Assembly (NCBI GenBank): GCA_001986395.2 | Contig: MQVO02000043.1 | Location: 1-64,000 of the forward strand | DNA length: 64,000 nucleotides | Origin: Irpex lacteus | Taxonomy: Eukaryota > Basidiomycota > Agaricomycetes > Polyporales > Irpicaceae | Direction of reading: 5' to 3' | Shown: piece by piece, positions 11,039 through 25,700 of the stretch | How positions within the stretch are numbered: the first letter of the stretch is position 1 | Layout: the number at the start of each line of letters is the position of its first letter | Translations under genes and position numbers: made by a program | The notes under the pieces: generated by a model | The model's database searches: none | What the model was told of the DNA's origin: nothing | The model's input: only the letters and a program-made list of their open reading frames with translations

Positions 11039-12868
11039 ATGTCGGCGAAGCGAGCCTTCAGCAAAGGAGTTGCGAGCTTCAAAACAAAGGATTATGACAA
11101 GGCTCTACAGCACTTTACGGAGGTCAGAACTACAAGGACGCACAGGATGCACACTGACGTGTACTGACACTGCACTGCAGGCTATACAGGAAGGCTTCGA
11201 GGGACCGCAGGTCTATGACTCGCGTGCGGCAGTGTACGAGAAACAAGGCCGTAAGAAAGACGCTTTGCTAGAGTCAAAGAAAGTTATCGATCTCTTCCCT
11301 CAAGCCTGGCAAGTAAGTGACAGCTGCATTCGTAGGCGGTGATACTGACCGCTTCTGGAGGGTTACGCAAGGTCTGCGCGCCTGTTCGTAGAGTTCAAGA
11401 AGTACGGCCCTGCACTTACAATGGCCGAGATGGCACTCCAACATATGAACTCGTCCGATGTCAAACGTCGCTCTGAACTGGAAGCCCTTCGGCAAAGCAT
11501 TGAGGTGGAGCTTGCTCATAGAACGAAGCGACAATTGGAAGAAACGAAACCCCGCGATTGCTTTGGGAAGCTACCCGTTGAGATAGCGGTAGCTGTTTAC
11601 CGGCTTTTGGTCGCGGAGGACCACGCATGCGTGATCACGCTCTCACACATCTGCCAGGGCTGGCGAAGAGTAGTGGTGTCCACCCCTCCCTATGGCACAC
11701 GCTTTCACTCTCGCATAAGAAACCTATACCGAAAGCCAAGCTGTGGAAAGTGCGTAGTCAAGGGAAGTTTACAACACTATGCTTGCGCAATGCTTCCGAG
11801 GCTCTTCGAGCTCTGGAGGTTCTCCACGATTTACCCTTGGAGTCGTTACGTAGCCTAACGGTAGACCAGCTCAAATCGCAAGACGTTATGTCTGCTCTGC
11901 CGCACCTTACGCAATCTATTCTGGATAACCTCGACTCTATTACCTTGACTCGAGTGGACTTTAGTCTAGGTACACATAGCACCCCTCCATGGTTTCAGCA
12001 TACGCTTGGCTTGAGTCTCCGTCATCTTGTCGCTGAGGCCTCTCTCATCGATTGGGCCAAAGTTGCGGACCATAGCGAGTGTCTCGTTCATCTCGATTCT
12101 ACCGGCCTTCTTCATCGGCATATTCCCGACCTACTCTGGCTTCTAAGTCGTAATACTCACCTCGAGGAACTCATACTCCAGTTCTCTCCGCTTCAGTCAC
12201 TCGAACCCGACCCCCCTGCTCGCCAACTACCCGCCCAAATTCACCTGCAGCACTTGACTTCCCTCGAACTCCGTGGTTACGATCGCTTGGCGTACGGAGT
12301 CCTCTCGTCCCTAGCGCTACCTAACCTACGCAGCGTGAAATTTATTCGCTTAGGTTCTCTGTTGGACTCCTGTCTTCAACACGTCTTAGCGGGCGGCTGC
12401 ATCCCGAAACTCGAGTCCTTCGAGATTCTATACGGGGACCCCGACAAGGAAATTATTGTTCGGCTTTTAGAGCTCGCAACTGCGCTCAAATCACTCAGGC
12501 TGGTTCATATGGCAAATATCGCACCTGTACTGGAGGCGTTGGCCCGACCACCTCGGCCTGCTCCCGAAGGCAACGGCACCATCAACATGATTTGCCCACA
12601 ACTCACCTCGGTTGACCTTTCAGGGTCACCAGAGGTGTCCGACGGACCTATTGTACGGCTTGTCAAAGGACGGAACCCTAATATCTCTCCCACAGCCGGT
12701 GAAGAGGCTGCCACAAGCACTGACAGTTCGGCTGTGGTAAGATTACATATGTTAGCTATCGACGGCTGCGAGAAGATTAGCCCGGACATCGTGCCTTGGC
12801 TGAGACAGCAGGTTCCGAGAGTGAGCTGTGTCTATGCGACGAAGCAGCAGGCCCGATGGAAACGTTAA
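11039..12868 (+). CDS. TPR / F-box / leucine-rich protein (probable SCF substrate receptor), frame break near 11685
   Basis: Probable substrate receptor of an SCF (Skp1-cullin-F-box) ubiquitin ligase. Exons: 11039-11122 (MSAKRAFSKGVASFKTKDYD...), 11181-11312 (AIQEGFEGPQVYDSRAAVYE...) and 11361-12868. The first about 110 residues form TPR-like helices. An F-box follows (FGKLPVEIAVAVYRLL; CVITLSHICQGWRRVVVSTP). The rest is Leu-rich, with irregular LRR-like segments such as LEELILQFSPLQ, LTSLELRGYDRLA, LTSVDLSGSPEVSD and LHMLAIDGCEKIS. Between ...VVVSTP and SLWHTLSLSHKKP the frame shifts by one missing base within 11683-11690, in a C-rich run. With one C added the protein is about 590 residues and uninterrupted. 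This TPR-F-box-LRR order is a familiar Agaricomycete type. The substrate is unknown. Confidence 0.75.
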
Positions 12869-14214
12869 ACGTTTATTGGTAATGTCTCTTTTTTATCGGT
12901 TTGGCAACCACAGACTGACGAATCTAAAGTTGTATTTGGAATGAAATGTCAACGTTTGTACAGATATATGATTTCAGATGGAATCTATCTTTTCCGTGTT
13001 TCGGGGATTATTGGTGGGGTAGTAATACCGTGAGTAATCCGTCTCAGTACAACGACGAAGAACAGAACCTGCATCTATCTCTCAGGAAGACGCCAACGAT
13101 AACTTTTCTTTTCCACAGGATAGACAGTAACAACATTTGGATACCTATCATGTTATTTTGGTAATATCTCTTTCATTTCACTCGCTTTGTGAGTCCTATG
13201 CTGACGATTGCCCAGTTATATCTTGTGCGAAATATCAGTGCTTACACGGATTTATGCATGCACGATGCATCCATCTTTTGCGACCATCATTTACGCCCCG
13301 AAAATGTGGGCTGATATTCCTGTGCTCCTGCAGTGAATGGTACGAGCCTCCGTATCACCATCTGCCTTGTATATACGTTAATCATATCTTTTCTCACAGA
13401 CTGGTAGCATGGCAGTGTGTCCCTATGTTTTCCAGAAACTCGAGCGCTGTGGGAAAGCGGGAGGGTGAAATGCGATGAAGTGAGCAAGAAGTCTCCGATC
13501 GGGATATACGTATTGTGAGACGCATGTCGAAACTGGCAATCGAGTTGACTGATTTATCTGTGGCCAGTATCATATCAATCGAGTAAGCAACAGCAGACGT
13601 GCAGATGAGCGCGCTGAACTCATGCATAGTTTGATTTGCACAGCGAAGCAAGGTTCATCGTACTCTTACGTTAGCGTCGTCGAAGCAACCCCCCCCCCCC
13701 CCCCCCCCCCCCCCCAGTGGCGAAATAGGTTACACATTCGGCCGATCACCGACCCACTCTTCATTAACCCACGCACATATTCACGGCCAGTTATGCAGGT
13801 TTCGTCGTTTAAAGTGCTGCAAGCTGGGTTCCACTGGCAGGACGGGTCTCATCGGGCCCCGAAGGCACCGGCAGAGATAGTTAATTAAGGAGCTAATCCG
13901 ATAGACTTCCGACTCGTGGAAACTCTGTCGACTACAGTGCGTAGTCCCTACTCTGTTGCTAGAATTTCGGCTTGTATCTTATCACATATCATAGTGCTGA
14001 CCACCGTCAGGCGCAAGACCAATCATCACGCGACGGTGCCCGTGATGTTCATGCGCTTCTATTGCCTCTTCGATTTCTACTCTTGAAGATCGTCACTCAT
14101 ATGAAAGCAGTTAGCCTGCTTCCTGTATATAAATGGGTTGGATGCGGCGATTACGAAATGGTGATATACGCAATCGGGCTTTATGAAGATATTCGGCCAT
14201 AGTTCCAACCTCCC
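12869..14214. other. intergenic, includes a 27-nt poly-C run
   Basis: About 1.35 kb with no supported coding segment on either strand. Its only striking element is the homopolymer at 13689-13715. Short open frames nearby owe part of their length to that run. Confidence 0.5.
13689..13715 (+). repeat. poly-C homopolymer, 27 nt
   Basis: Uninterrupted run of 27 C residues, bounded by GAAGCAA and AGTGGCG. Its length is likely to vary between individuals and to be read inaccurately. Confidence 0.9.
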
Positions 14215-16829
<2,615 letters not shown>

Positions 16830-17364
16830 CCGCCCGTAAATACATCTTTCTTACGCTTACTTACGCTCGCGTTTATCATGTAGCGTAACTAACCGAACCG
16901 TAAGACCTTCCATTTTAGGTTATGATGTGATATCTGACGAGCGCCCACACTGCGTGAGAATTTCAAGTTTCGTTACTCGCCGAACTCACGATATTCGATG
17001 CCTTCCAGTCCCTAAAACGCTCATAACAATAGTACGTGATCAAAAGGTTTCTTGAGCTTAGCATTAACTGTTTTATTCGATTGGTAGAATTCCTAAGCCT
17101 CGGTGCATGAGCTGCCCGAGGTGTATCGGAGGTATGCACTTAACACCAAGTGTGTCCATTGTTTCAGCACAACCTGCTCCAATGACATCCATGTGATACT
17201 ATGAGAAAATGTATCATCAATAAACCAAACAGCGCTATCACGATCTGATCATGGCCTCGGGATTAATAAGTTGTTTCCGTAGGGCCCGACACGATCGAAC
17301 TCTCGGTTCTTAAATCCAGCTCGCTGCAAGCTATCATCTCTCCTGCCTCTGCCACTCCGCCAAC
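16830..17364 (+). promoter_or_regulatory. intergenic and upstream region of the BBE-like gene
   Basis: 535 bp between the monooxygenase stop and the next ATG, presumably a terminator and then a promoter. No classical TATA box is visible close to 17365. Nothing else was recognised. Confidence 0.35.
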
Positions 17365-19249
17365 ATGTCTACGGAGATCCTTTCTATTTTCTCTAAGGAA
17401 AAGATTTTGACTCCGGAAGATGGCCAAGCATACGACAATATCATCAAGAGATGGGCAGACAATGCAAGTAAAAGAGCGAAGATCGTTGTCCTTCCAACCT
17501 CCTCTCAGGAGGTCTCTAAGGCCGTACGTTTCAACACGCTATTTTGGAGCTGGAACACTTACCAGCAGTCAAATATATAGATCCTCTATGCCACCCAGAA
17601 CGGACTTGAACTGGCTATCAGAGGCGGTGGACATTCAGCGTCGGGTTCATCGTCTTCCGAGGGTTTGGTCATCGACCTCAGAAGAATGAACGATGTGACT
17701 GTGGACGCTGAGAAGAGCCTCATCAAAGTTGGCGGAGGCGCTGTGTGGGAGGACGTTGACAGGGAGGCTGCGAAGTTTGGTCTAGCCACTGTTGGTGGGA
17801 CAGTAAACCACACCGGTAACTCGGGTTCATTCTTAGTGATAATAAAGCTAATTGAGGTTCTCACACAGGTGTCGGTGGTCTTACGGTCGGCGGTGGCTAT
17901 GGCTGGCTGACCCCGAAGTACGGTCTGACGATTGATAACCTAGTCGAAGCGGAACTCGTCCTGGCCAACGGAAACATCGTCATATGCAACGCGAATGAGA
18001 ACGCTGACCTTTTCTGGGCAATCCGTGGTATGTGAGGTTGATATCGAAGGGTAATTAACGCGATCTCACGCCCTAGATATAGGCGCAGGCTCGAACTTCG
18101 GGCCGGTTACATCGTTCACATTCAAGGGCTACCCACAGAAGAATCCCGTTTGGTCTGGACTGGTAAGAGAACATCTACTACACAAAGTCTAATAGTTCTG
18201 ACACAGTTTTCAGCTCGTCTTTGCACCTCCACAACTCTCTGATCTTGCAAGCGCAATCGAAAGCTGGCGCCAGAGTGCTGGCGAAGATGAGGGAGGTATG
18301 CTCTTCATTGCTTCGCCTCCACCAAACGGCAAGGTACGTTAGAATCTCACGAATTGCAAGATCAAACTGTCACGCATACGCCTTAGCCTGCGCTTGTCTT
18401 TATTCCTTTCTACAACGGACCCATCGAAGAAGGCAAGGAGAAGTTCAAAGCTCTCTACAACGTTGGCCCAGTTGCGGATATGACTCAGGAGATGCCATAT
18501 GAAGTCATCAACTCTATTCAGGTATTTGTTATGCCCATGATCGATTCTCTCCGCTGAAGACTAATGTGTGCCATACATGTATTCGTTTAGAACCCGATGG
18601 CCACTCATGGTGACAGAAAGCTGTTTAAAGTTGCTGTGATCGCCAGTGTCAACCAGGAATTGGTATCCTACCTTTTCGACCAGTACTCTGAATTGACCGC
18701 CGAACACCCAGAGACTGCGCAGTACGTATACAATGATGCTTCCTGCCCAAACCATGATTTATAATTGATCTAATCATGCCAGATCCGCTATAATCATTGA
18801 ATTGCATGGATACAAGAAAATCAACTCCGTTTCAAGTACTGCGACTGCATTCTCAAACCGAGGGAGCTGGTACGTTGTGAACTTATCGCTGAGATGGAAG
18901 GATGCAGCGTTGGATAAAAAGGTGAATAATGGAATCCTCTGATATAGAAGACGGACGACTCACGTAATATTTCAATAGCTGTATGAGTGGGCCTCTACGG
19001 TTTCCAATCACATAAAGAGTTTGCAAGGCTCGGCGGTGGGGAAGGCTCGAGGAGTAAGTCCTCAGTTTCAAACCCCATTAGGTATGCACTGATATAATTT
19101 TGTTCTTACAGTATTCGAACTACGGGCTAGGCGATGAGCGCTCTCGCGATGTTTTTGGAGAAAACTATGATCGCTTGAGCGAACTGAAGGCCAAGTACGA
19201 CCCCCACAACGTGTTCCGGAAGTGGTATCCTATCACGCCCAAAGCGTAA
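17365..19249 (+). CDS. berberine-bridge-enzyme-like FAD-linked oxidoreductase
   Basis: Member of the VAO/PCMH flavoprotein fold with a C-terminal BBE domain. The N-terminal FAD domain contains [13 protein letters not shown], then [12 protein letters not shown]. The His of GGGHS is the usual covalent 8-alpha FAD attachment site. [53 protein letters not shown] and DLFWAIRG follow, with [14 protein letters not shown] after it. The C-terminus [20 protein letters not shown] ... [14 protein letters not shown] is the BBE motif. In bicovalent enzymes a Cys stands just before the GVGG segment; here the sequence is GTVNHTGVGG, so attachment is probably by His only. Length is about 470 residues over about nine exons. 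No signal peptide is visible. The substrate is unknown (sugar, alcohol or specialised metabolite are all possible). Confidence 0.88.
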
Positions 19250-20842
19250 CCTCTGGTCTAGTATAGCAGATATACGACAATAGGATTAGGCGTGAATGAC
19301 TATGTGAAATCGTCCTGAATGGATGTCCGGGTATCTGGCAGATGACGTCATCGCGTCGGCGTTGAGTTAACGTAACTTCCCTTTATGGTATTTCCCCTCC
19401 TATGACAACAGCCTGGATTTTTCTTCCCTAGAGTACGTGGGTTAGAGGCTGGCGCTCTCCGTCCGATTTCCCGTATTTCTCGCGCGACTCAAGGCGATAA
19501 CGCAACGTAAGGCTATCAAGCACTGCCGTAGTCGATGTTCTCTGTAGCTTCTCCTGATGGTCTATCTGTAATGACTCCCGGAACCTCCTCATCGAGTGTC
19601 CGAACCAGGGCACTTTGTGAGCCGCCAAGGCGGCGAAGATCATAACTGATCATAAGTACTTAGAATACTTATTTGGTGGAATCTGAGTCACGGTATGTTA
19701 TCCTCAGGTTACTTACCTTGTACAAACGTTATTTCAATTTACAACATTGGCCGATGCTGCATCATCACCAAGCCCTACTAGTAAGGGTTGGCTCGGTGTA
19801 TCACAACAGGGAAGGATACTCTACATCAACATAGGGCTATATCACACTCAGGCTCTTTCGCCTCTCTCGTGTCCGACCCTACTCTCCGAGACCCACGTTG
19901 AACCAGGGATTGCTCAATCTCCATGAATTGGAAGCCCTAATACCAGGGCATGTTCATGTATGTCCGTATGTATGCTTTTCCATGGGCCATGGCCTTTCTC
20001 CCCTGTGCGTGCTTCCAACTACTGGCAAGCATGTCAGCCTGCGACCGGTCTGGCCAGCCGGCCTACTTCGCAGTCGCCCAAGAAACAATGAACTCCATTC
20101 CGGACCCGGCTTCGTTTCTCGCGCTGAATCTGTCGATGTTTCAGGATCAAGTTAATTTCAGTCCGATCCAGTGGAAGATTAGATCGTAGAGGCTTGAAGA
20201 ACTAATCATATATGTGACCGCACTCATCAACACTCGGTTTGAATCTGTAGCTATTTTACTAGCAATTAATATGAGTATTCAATCGAGGATGTCGCTCCGC
20301 GAGCATACCCGGCAAGTGCTGATCCATATTAGAAAAATAGACAAGACATGAGACGTACCAGGTCCTGCTCGCGTACGGGGCTTCTCTAGCCACCATTGTC
20401 TTGTGTCCCATCCCGCTCTGTTGGCCTACCGTAATCCCTCCTGCCTGCCATATCCGAGTCTATGGTTAAGTACTTTAAGTATGCTACCTGTGTAAAGTAC
20501 TCTTGACCAGCGGAGACTGCAAGTACAGAGGGAAGCGAGTGAAAGCGGGCACGAGCGGGGCGGGGCGGCATGAGCGGGACGTCGGCAAAACCGCGGGTGA
20601 AACGACATCACGTGATGAGTGGGCGAGCTCAGACCGAGTAAAAAGCCCGATTTGGGAAATCGGAATACTAGTGATGCTTGAAAGAGACGGAATGTCACGC
20701 CTACTGCCGTATAATATTTAAAGAGACCGTGAGTTGATAATTCCTACAAAGTCCGAGACTCTAAGTCGTGCTTACGACAAGTTGGGCTGAGTACAGTACG
20801 CTAAGTTCTGAACTATGATGACATGTCGATTAAGACGCGAAG
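19250..20842. other. intergenic, no supported gene
   Basis: About 1.6 kb between convergent redox genes. An open segment at about 20055-20186 (+) reads protein-like (QPAYFAVAQETMNSIPDPAS) but has no start, domain or splice partner that I can support. Nothing else was recognised. Confidence 0.4.
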
Positions 20843-22373
20843 CTACAACTTAGCCTTGACACCATCTTCCTCCTTAATACGGACGACGGCTTTACCCCAA
20901 GTCTGACGCTTCTCCAATGCTGCCAGGCCATCCGCCGCCCGTTCCAGCGGCCAGACTTCGCTGTACACGACTGGCTTTACCTTGCCGGAGGCGAATAATC
21001 TACGGATGCACGGAAATTCGTGAGCATAGATTTGGTGTTAATAAGCAAAAGTACTCACTCTAGAAGATCTTTCCAAACGACGGGAACACGTTCAATGTCC
21101 TTGCCTGAGTGAGCGTGACAGAGTACGTGAGTGATATGTCATGCAGGGGTAGAACAAAAGAATCTTACTTAGGTAAGCCCCCCAATGTATGCCCACGATT
21201 GATATGTTCTTGAGCAGTACGAGGTTGAGGGGTAACTACAAGCTGTCAGCGAACCCACTGGAACCGGGACCATGAATAGCTCACCTTCTCAATCTCTCCA
21301 CCGGCAAAGCCAACTACGAGGGCCCGGCCCTTCCAAGCAATACACTTCAAACAATCTTAGGGTTCCATGAGCAACGCCACTTACATATGAGCAAACATCG
21401 TATACTCACCGCGAATCATACCAACTGGGTCGTAAATAACGTCAACACCCTTCCCACCAGTGATCTTCAATACATCCTTCTGCCAGTCTTTCTTCGTGTA
21501 GTTGACAGCATGATCAGCACCACCATACTTGACGGAGACATCGAGCTTCTCCTGACTACCAGCTGCAGCTATAACCTTGGCACCGAGAGCTGGGAAACAG
21601 ATCAGACTCGTCGACATGCTCACACGATATAAGGCTGTTAACACAACACCGTACCTTTTGCTAGTTGGCATGCTGCTATGCCCACTCCTCCAGCGGACGC
21701 CGTAACAAGCACCCATTCACCTATAATCATGTCGTTTATTATTCTGTCGTGCCTGACATACACAATTATGGGGCCGCACCAGGTTTCAGCTCCGCACGTC
21801 CGACCAATGCCTCGTAGCTCGTCGGCCATGTTACCTGCAATCCTAATCGTACAAATGATTCATTCCTCAGGCCTCATACGTGAAAGGTAGAAACACACGA
21901 ACGTACCTGCACCCTGGTCATATGTCATGTTCGCAGGTAAAGGCTGCAACGACTTCCAGTCAATAGCCACTCTCTCCGCGTATGCACCCTGTCCTGCACC
22001 AAACACCCTATCTCCTGATTTGAATGGACATCCCTTTGGTATAGGCGAGTTTGCAGCAATCTTGCCAGCAAGTTCTGTTCCTAGAATCTACGTGTTGGTT
22101 GTCAGCTGAGGGTATGTGGTACACGACGACCAAAGACTTACGAATGGGAACGGTGGCTGGTTCTGGTACTTGCCCTGAGCTTGCAAGATCTAGGAAATCA
22201 TGAGCATAGGTTATAGATGGTCATTGCTGAGGACTACTCACATCGAAGAAGTTCATCCCGGCACTGTATACTTCAACTATAACCTGATTCTTCGAGGGTA
22301 CAGGTTCTGTCACATCTTGCTGTACAGGAATCTTGGATGGGTGCGCATACTCGTTAATGATGAAGGCACGCAT
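20843..22373 (-). CDS. quinone-oxidoreductase-type MDR (zinc-independent alcohol dehydrogenase superfamily)
   Basis: NADPH-dependent quinone or enoyl reductase of the medium-chain dehydrogenase/reductase superfamily. The N-terminal GroES-like domain begins MRAFIINEYAHPSKIPVQQ and carries VEVYSAGMNFFD, PPFPFILGTELAGKI and GDRVFGAGQGAYAERV. The GT-E replaces the zinc-ligand GHE of alcohol dehydrogenases, so no catalytic zinc is expected. The Rossmann fold motif VTASAGGVGIAACQLAKALG is followed by GGADHAVNYTKKDWQKDVLK and KGVDVIYDPVG. The C-terminus contains LVVGFAGGEIEK, KNISIVGIHWGAY and PLERAADGLAALEKRQTWGK. About nine exons all splice in frame, giving roughly 345 residues. It lies opposite the monooxygenase/BBE pair; a shared pathway is only a possibility. 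Confidence 0.9.
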
Positions 22374-22735
22374 ATCGGAATATGAGACTGGTCACGGTTG
22401 CGAAGCTAAAGAAACAATGTGGGGAAAGGTGAACAGGAGTATCTCGTATTGCGGGGTTGGGGTCATGGTGATATGGAGGTCGAGAGTATCAGGCGTAGCG
22501 CTATGCAACCGGCACACAGATTCCCGACATGCATGATATTCCTCCAGCTGACCAAATCCGAGTCTATTCCTAACACTTCAATCACACCCCTGGCTGGTAT
22601 AACAAAACCGCTAAGATTGTTCAAATACAAAGGATAACTTGCGTGACTATGGTGCGTGCTGTAAGTATGTACAATGATGTGATGCTTCTACATGGATATT
22701 CGTTCTCGTGTCATTAGATGTCTGTCGTATGTCGC
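22374..22735 (-). other. upstream region of the MDR gene and 3' side of TOM1
   Basis: 362 bp between the MDR start codon at 22373 and the stop of the TOM1 gene at 22736. The two genes lie on the same strand with TOM1 upstream, so this holds the TOM1 3' untranslated region and the MDR promoter. No distinct motif was recognised. Confidence 0.35.
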
Positions 22736-25700
22736 TTATGCAAACCCGAAGCCCTCTCCACCCTCGTTGATGGCAAGCAGGAGTTGTTGTCGGAGCATTT
22801 CGTAGGAAGAGTATTGAGGAAGGTCGATCTGATTGAAACCTGAGGAGGATATGTCAGTGGGTGGCTTGGGAGTGGCATGGGAGGGTTACGTACATGTGTG
22901 CGCCTGAGGAAGACGATCAACCTCTCCGTATGCACGGTGAATGGAGAACCGCTGAGTGCCTTGGACGCCCTGGAGATCGACGAAGCCGCCTAGAGGTACA
23001 CGAGATGTACCAGTGGCGAAACTGAGCACCTTGGCCCTTTCTTCCCTGTTGAACGACTTAAGAGCCCTCCAGAACCAAACGATTGCGGGATCTGAGCTTG
23101 TGTAACCGTTGTACTCAGTCGCAGCTCGCCACTCGTCTACATCGATGTCAGGTGTGCCTGAGATGAGTAGCTCGAGTTCCTTCTCGTCGAACTACACGCA
23201 AGTCATTAGCCAAGGTCCAAGTAAAAGGTTCGAAGCACATACGATGGTGATGAGATCTTTTGGTATGATCTCATAGAAACCGCTTAGAAGAGCCTCGATC
23301 TGCTCTTTGATCGACGAGTACAGCCGCCACTGAGCAGAGAGCTGCACAAACTCGCGCTTATTCTCTTGGGTCACTGGTATTGTGGCACCGCCTTCCTTCA
23401 ACTCAACCAGTTTCATCACGCCAAACTATGGGACAATGCCATCAGCTTCGTGCACGTAACAATAGAGTTCAAATACGTACCTCATCTGCTTCAACACTGA
23501 AAGTGAGTTCCAACAGGCTGGGGTCGTTCTCGAGAATCCAGCACAACGACTTGTAGTACTCAGGATCGATCCATTCCACATCTCGGTAGTCGACTGGTTT
23601 GCCGAGGATCTGCCTGTACAGACTGCGAGCAAAGTAGGCATCGAGCAAACGACCGTCGTAGATCGCCTTGCCAATGATCCGTCCGACGAACTTGAAGAAG
23701 GACAGATGTTCTGGGTTGATGGACGACGCTTTGTTCGGCTGATAGGTAAGCCTGTCAGCAGCACAGGGCTGGAAGAGACAGTAGTCTGCGTTGAACATCT
23801 GTCTTGCAAGGATCTGGAACCACTCTCGAGTAACTCCTCCGGCGTCGACACCCTCCTCGTTGAAGAACCGTACACTGAGCTTGCCGTACTTGATCTGGTC
23901 TCCCGTCTTGCGCTGGAGGTACTGGTAGCTGTCCTCGAAGACGCGATTCCGGCGGACGTTAAGCTGTAAAGTGCCATAGTGCTCCCGTGCAGCGGGACGA
24001 CGATGCAGCTGCTGGTTGAAGTAGTTGCGCTTATTGTCGAAGTCCAGTACTCGAGGGTTGTTGACCAAAAGGGAGAACGACCCACTCATGAGAGAGGGAT
24101 TATTTCTGACCATGAGGTTCAACATCTTCCTGTGCTCGTCTGTGAAAGTGACGAAGAGATCTTCCATGGATTCGCGTGCTGTGGTCGGTGTCTTCGGAGA
24201 CGCTGGTGTGCGGAGAGTTCGAGCTACAGCAGCGTTGCTTGCCTTTGGACCAACATACTTGCATACGACCATGAGAGATTCGATGAGCGGCAATAGTACC
24301 GTCGCTATATGCTCGAGTTCAGTCTTCTCCTCGATGACGGATAGACAGTCTCCCAAACGACGCCACAAAGCTGTGAATCGGAAACCTTCGTAAATGGACT
24401 GGACCTGTTCAACATCCTTCTCCGAAGTCTCCGTGGACGATGCGATGGACTTCGGAGAGTACATGTAGTCGATGGTCTTCAAGACCCTGAGCAGCTTGGC
24501 TTGATCGGAAGAGGCGGGGGAGAACTTGGATGCCACTGCGATGGTAACGTCTTCATCTCGAGAATCCTGCAAGGCAGAAGCGAGGGCATCGAGGGCATTG
24601 TACAACTGCTGTCCGAATTCCTGTGCACGCGCACGGAGCTCCTGGGCGATCACGTCACGAGCCCCAGGGATGAAGGAGAGATGCTGTATGAGAGAAAGAG
24701 TGTGCGAAAACGCTCGCCCGGAGCACTCCCCGGCAGTAAGGATGTTAACAACCAAGCGCAGAACAGGTGCAGGAATAACAGGTGCTTGAGATAAGACAAC
24801 CTTTTCTTGAGTTGAAGGTGAAGCGGGAGTTGGCTGCTTGGGATCTGTTGTTGTTGCAGCTGCGGCTGTGCTAGGAGCTGTGGATGCGTCAGGAAAGTAA
24901 GGCATTAAACAAAAAGAGATTACGTACCGGATGCCTCTGCAGGCGTTGCGTCTGTGGTTGAGACTTCAGCACTGACAGCGGGTGCGACAGGAGATACAAC
25001 AGGGTCCTGAGGCTGTGTTGACGTTGAAGGCTGACTCGGAGAGTCGTTCGCTTTGGAATCCTTCAAACCGGCTAGGGGACGCGTCACCAGAGCAAGGAGA
25101 CCAACAACGGCTTCCATGAGAGTAGGAGTTCGCAGTAGCGCTTGACGATCCAACTGGCCAAGTAGCAAGACTATCGGATAATATGCCTGCGAGGCCTGCT
25201 TCTCCTTCCCTTTGCCTTTCTTTGAAGTAGTGCGCCTTAAACCTGCGGGGAGCTCTTGCTCGGTAAGGAAGAAAACGGATGAAGCTTCGTTGTGGCCAGT
25301 GACGAAAGTTAAAGCTTCCAAACAGCGTTGAGCTACCAGCTCAGGGACAACCTCTGGCTGAGACACTGGTGCTTTCACCGCTGGGCGAGGAGTGGACAGG
25401 ACTGAAGACTTCGAGTTTCGGAATGACATCTGGGCAAAACTCTTGTCGATGGACGACAGATCACCAGTACCATCGTGAAGAATACCAAGTAATAAGTTGA
25501 AGATGTCGGTCCGTGTGCGAGAATTTTCGGAGAGGTTCACCAGTACTTTTGACAAGATGTTCTTCCGTAGTACCTGGGGGAAGAAGAGCAGACGGATTAA
25601 AACGGCAATCGCATGCTTATCGAGTAGCTGGATAGCATCACGAGACGCGGGAAGCTTAGCAGTCGTTTGAGGTGCTTGCTGAGGAGTGCGACGTGCTGCA

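Noticed and set aside
19898..20189. Possible gene in the 19.9-20.2 kb ORFs
   Set aside because: Protein-like stretch but no start context, domain or exon partner.
24025..24393. Plus-strand 122-residue ORF in the HECT region
   Set aside because: Antisense of well-supported TOM1 exons.
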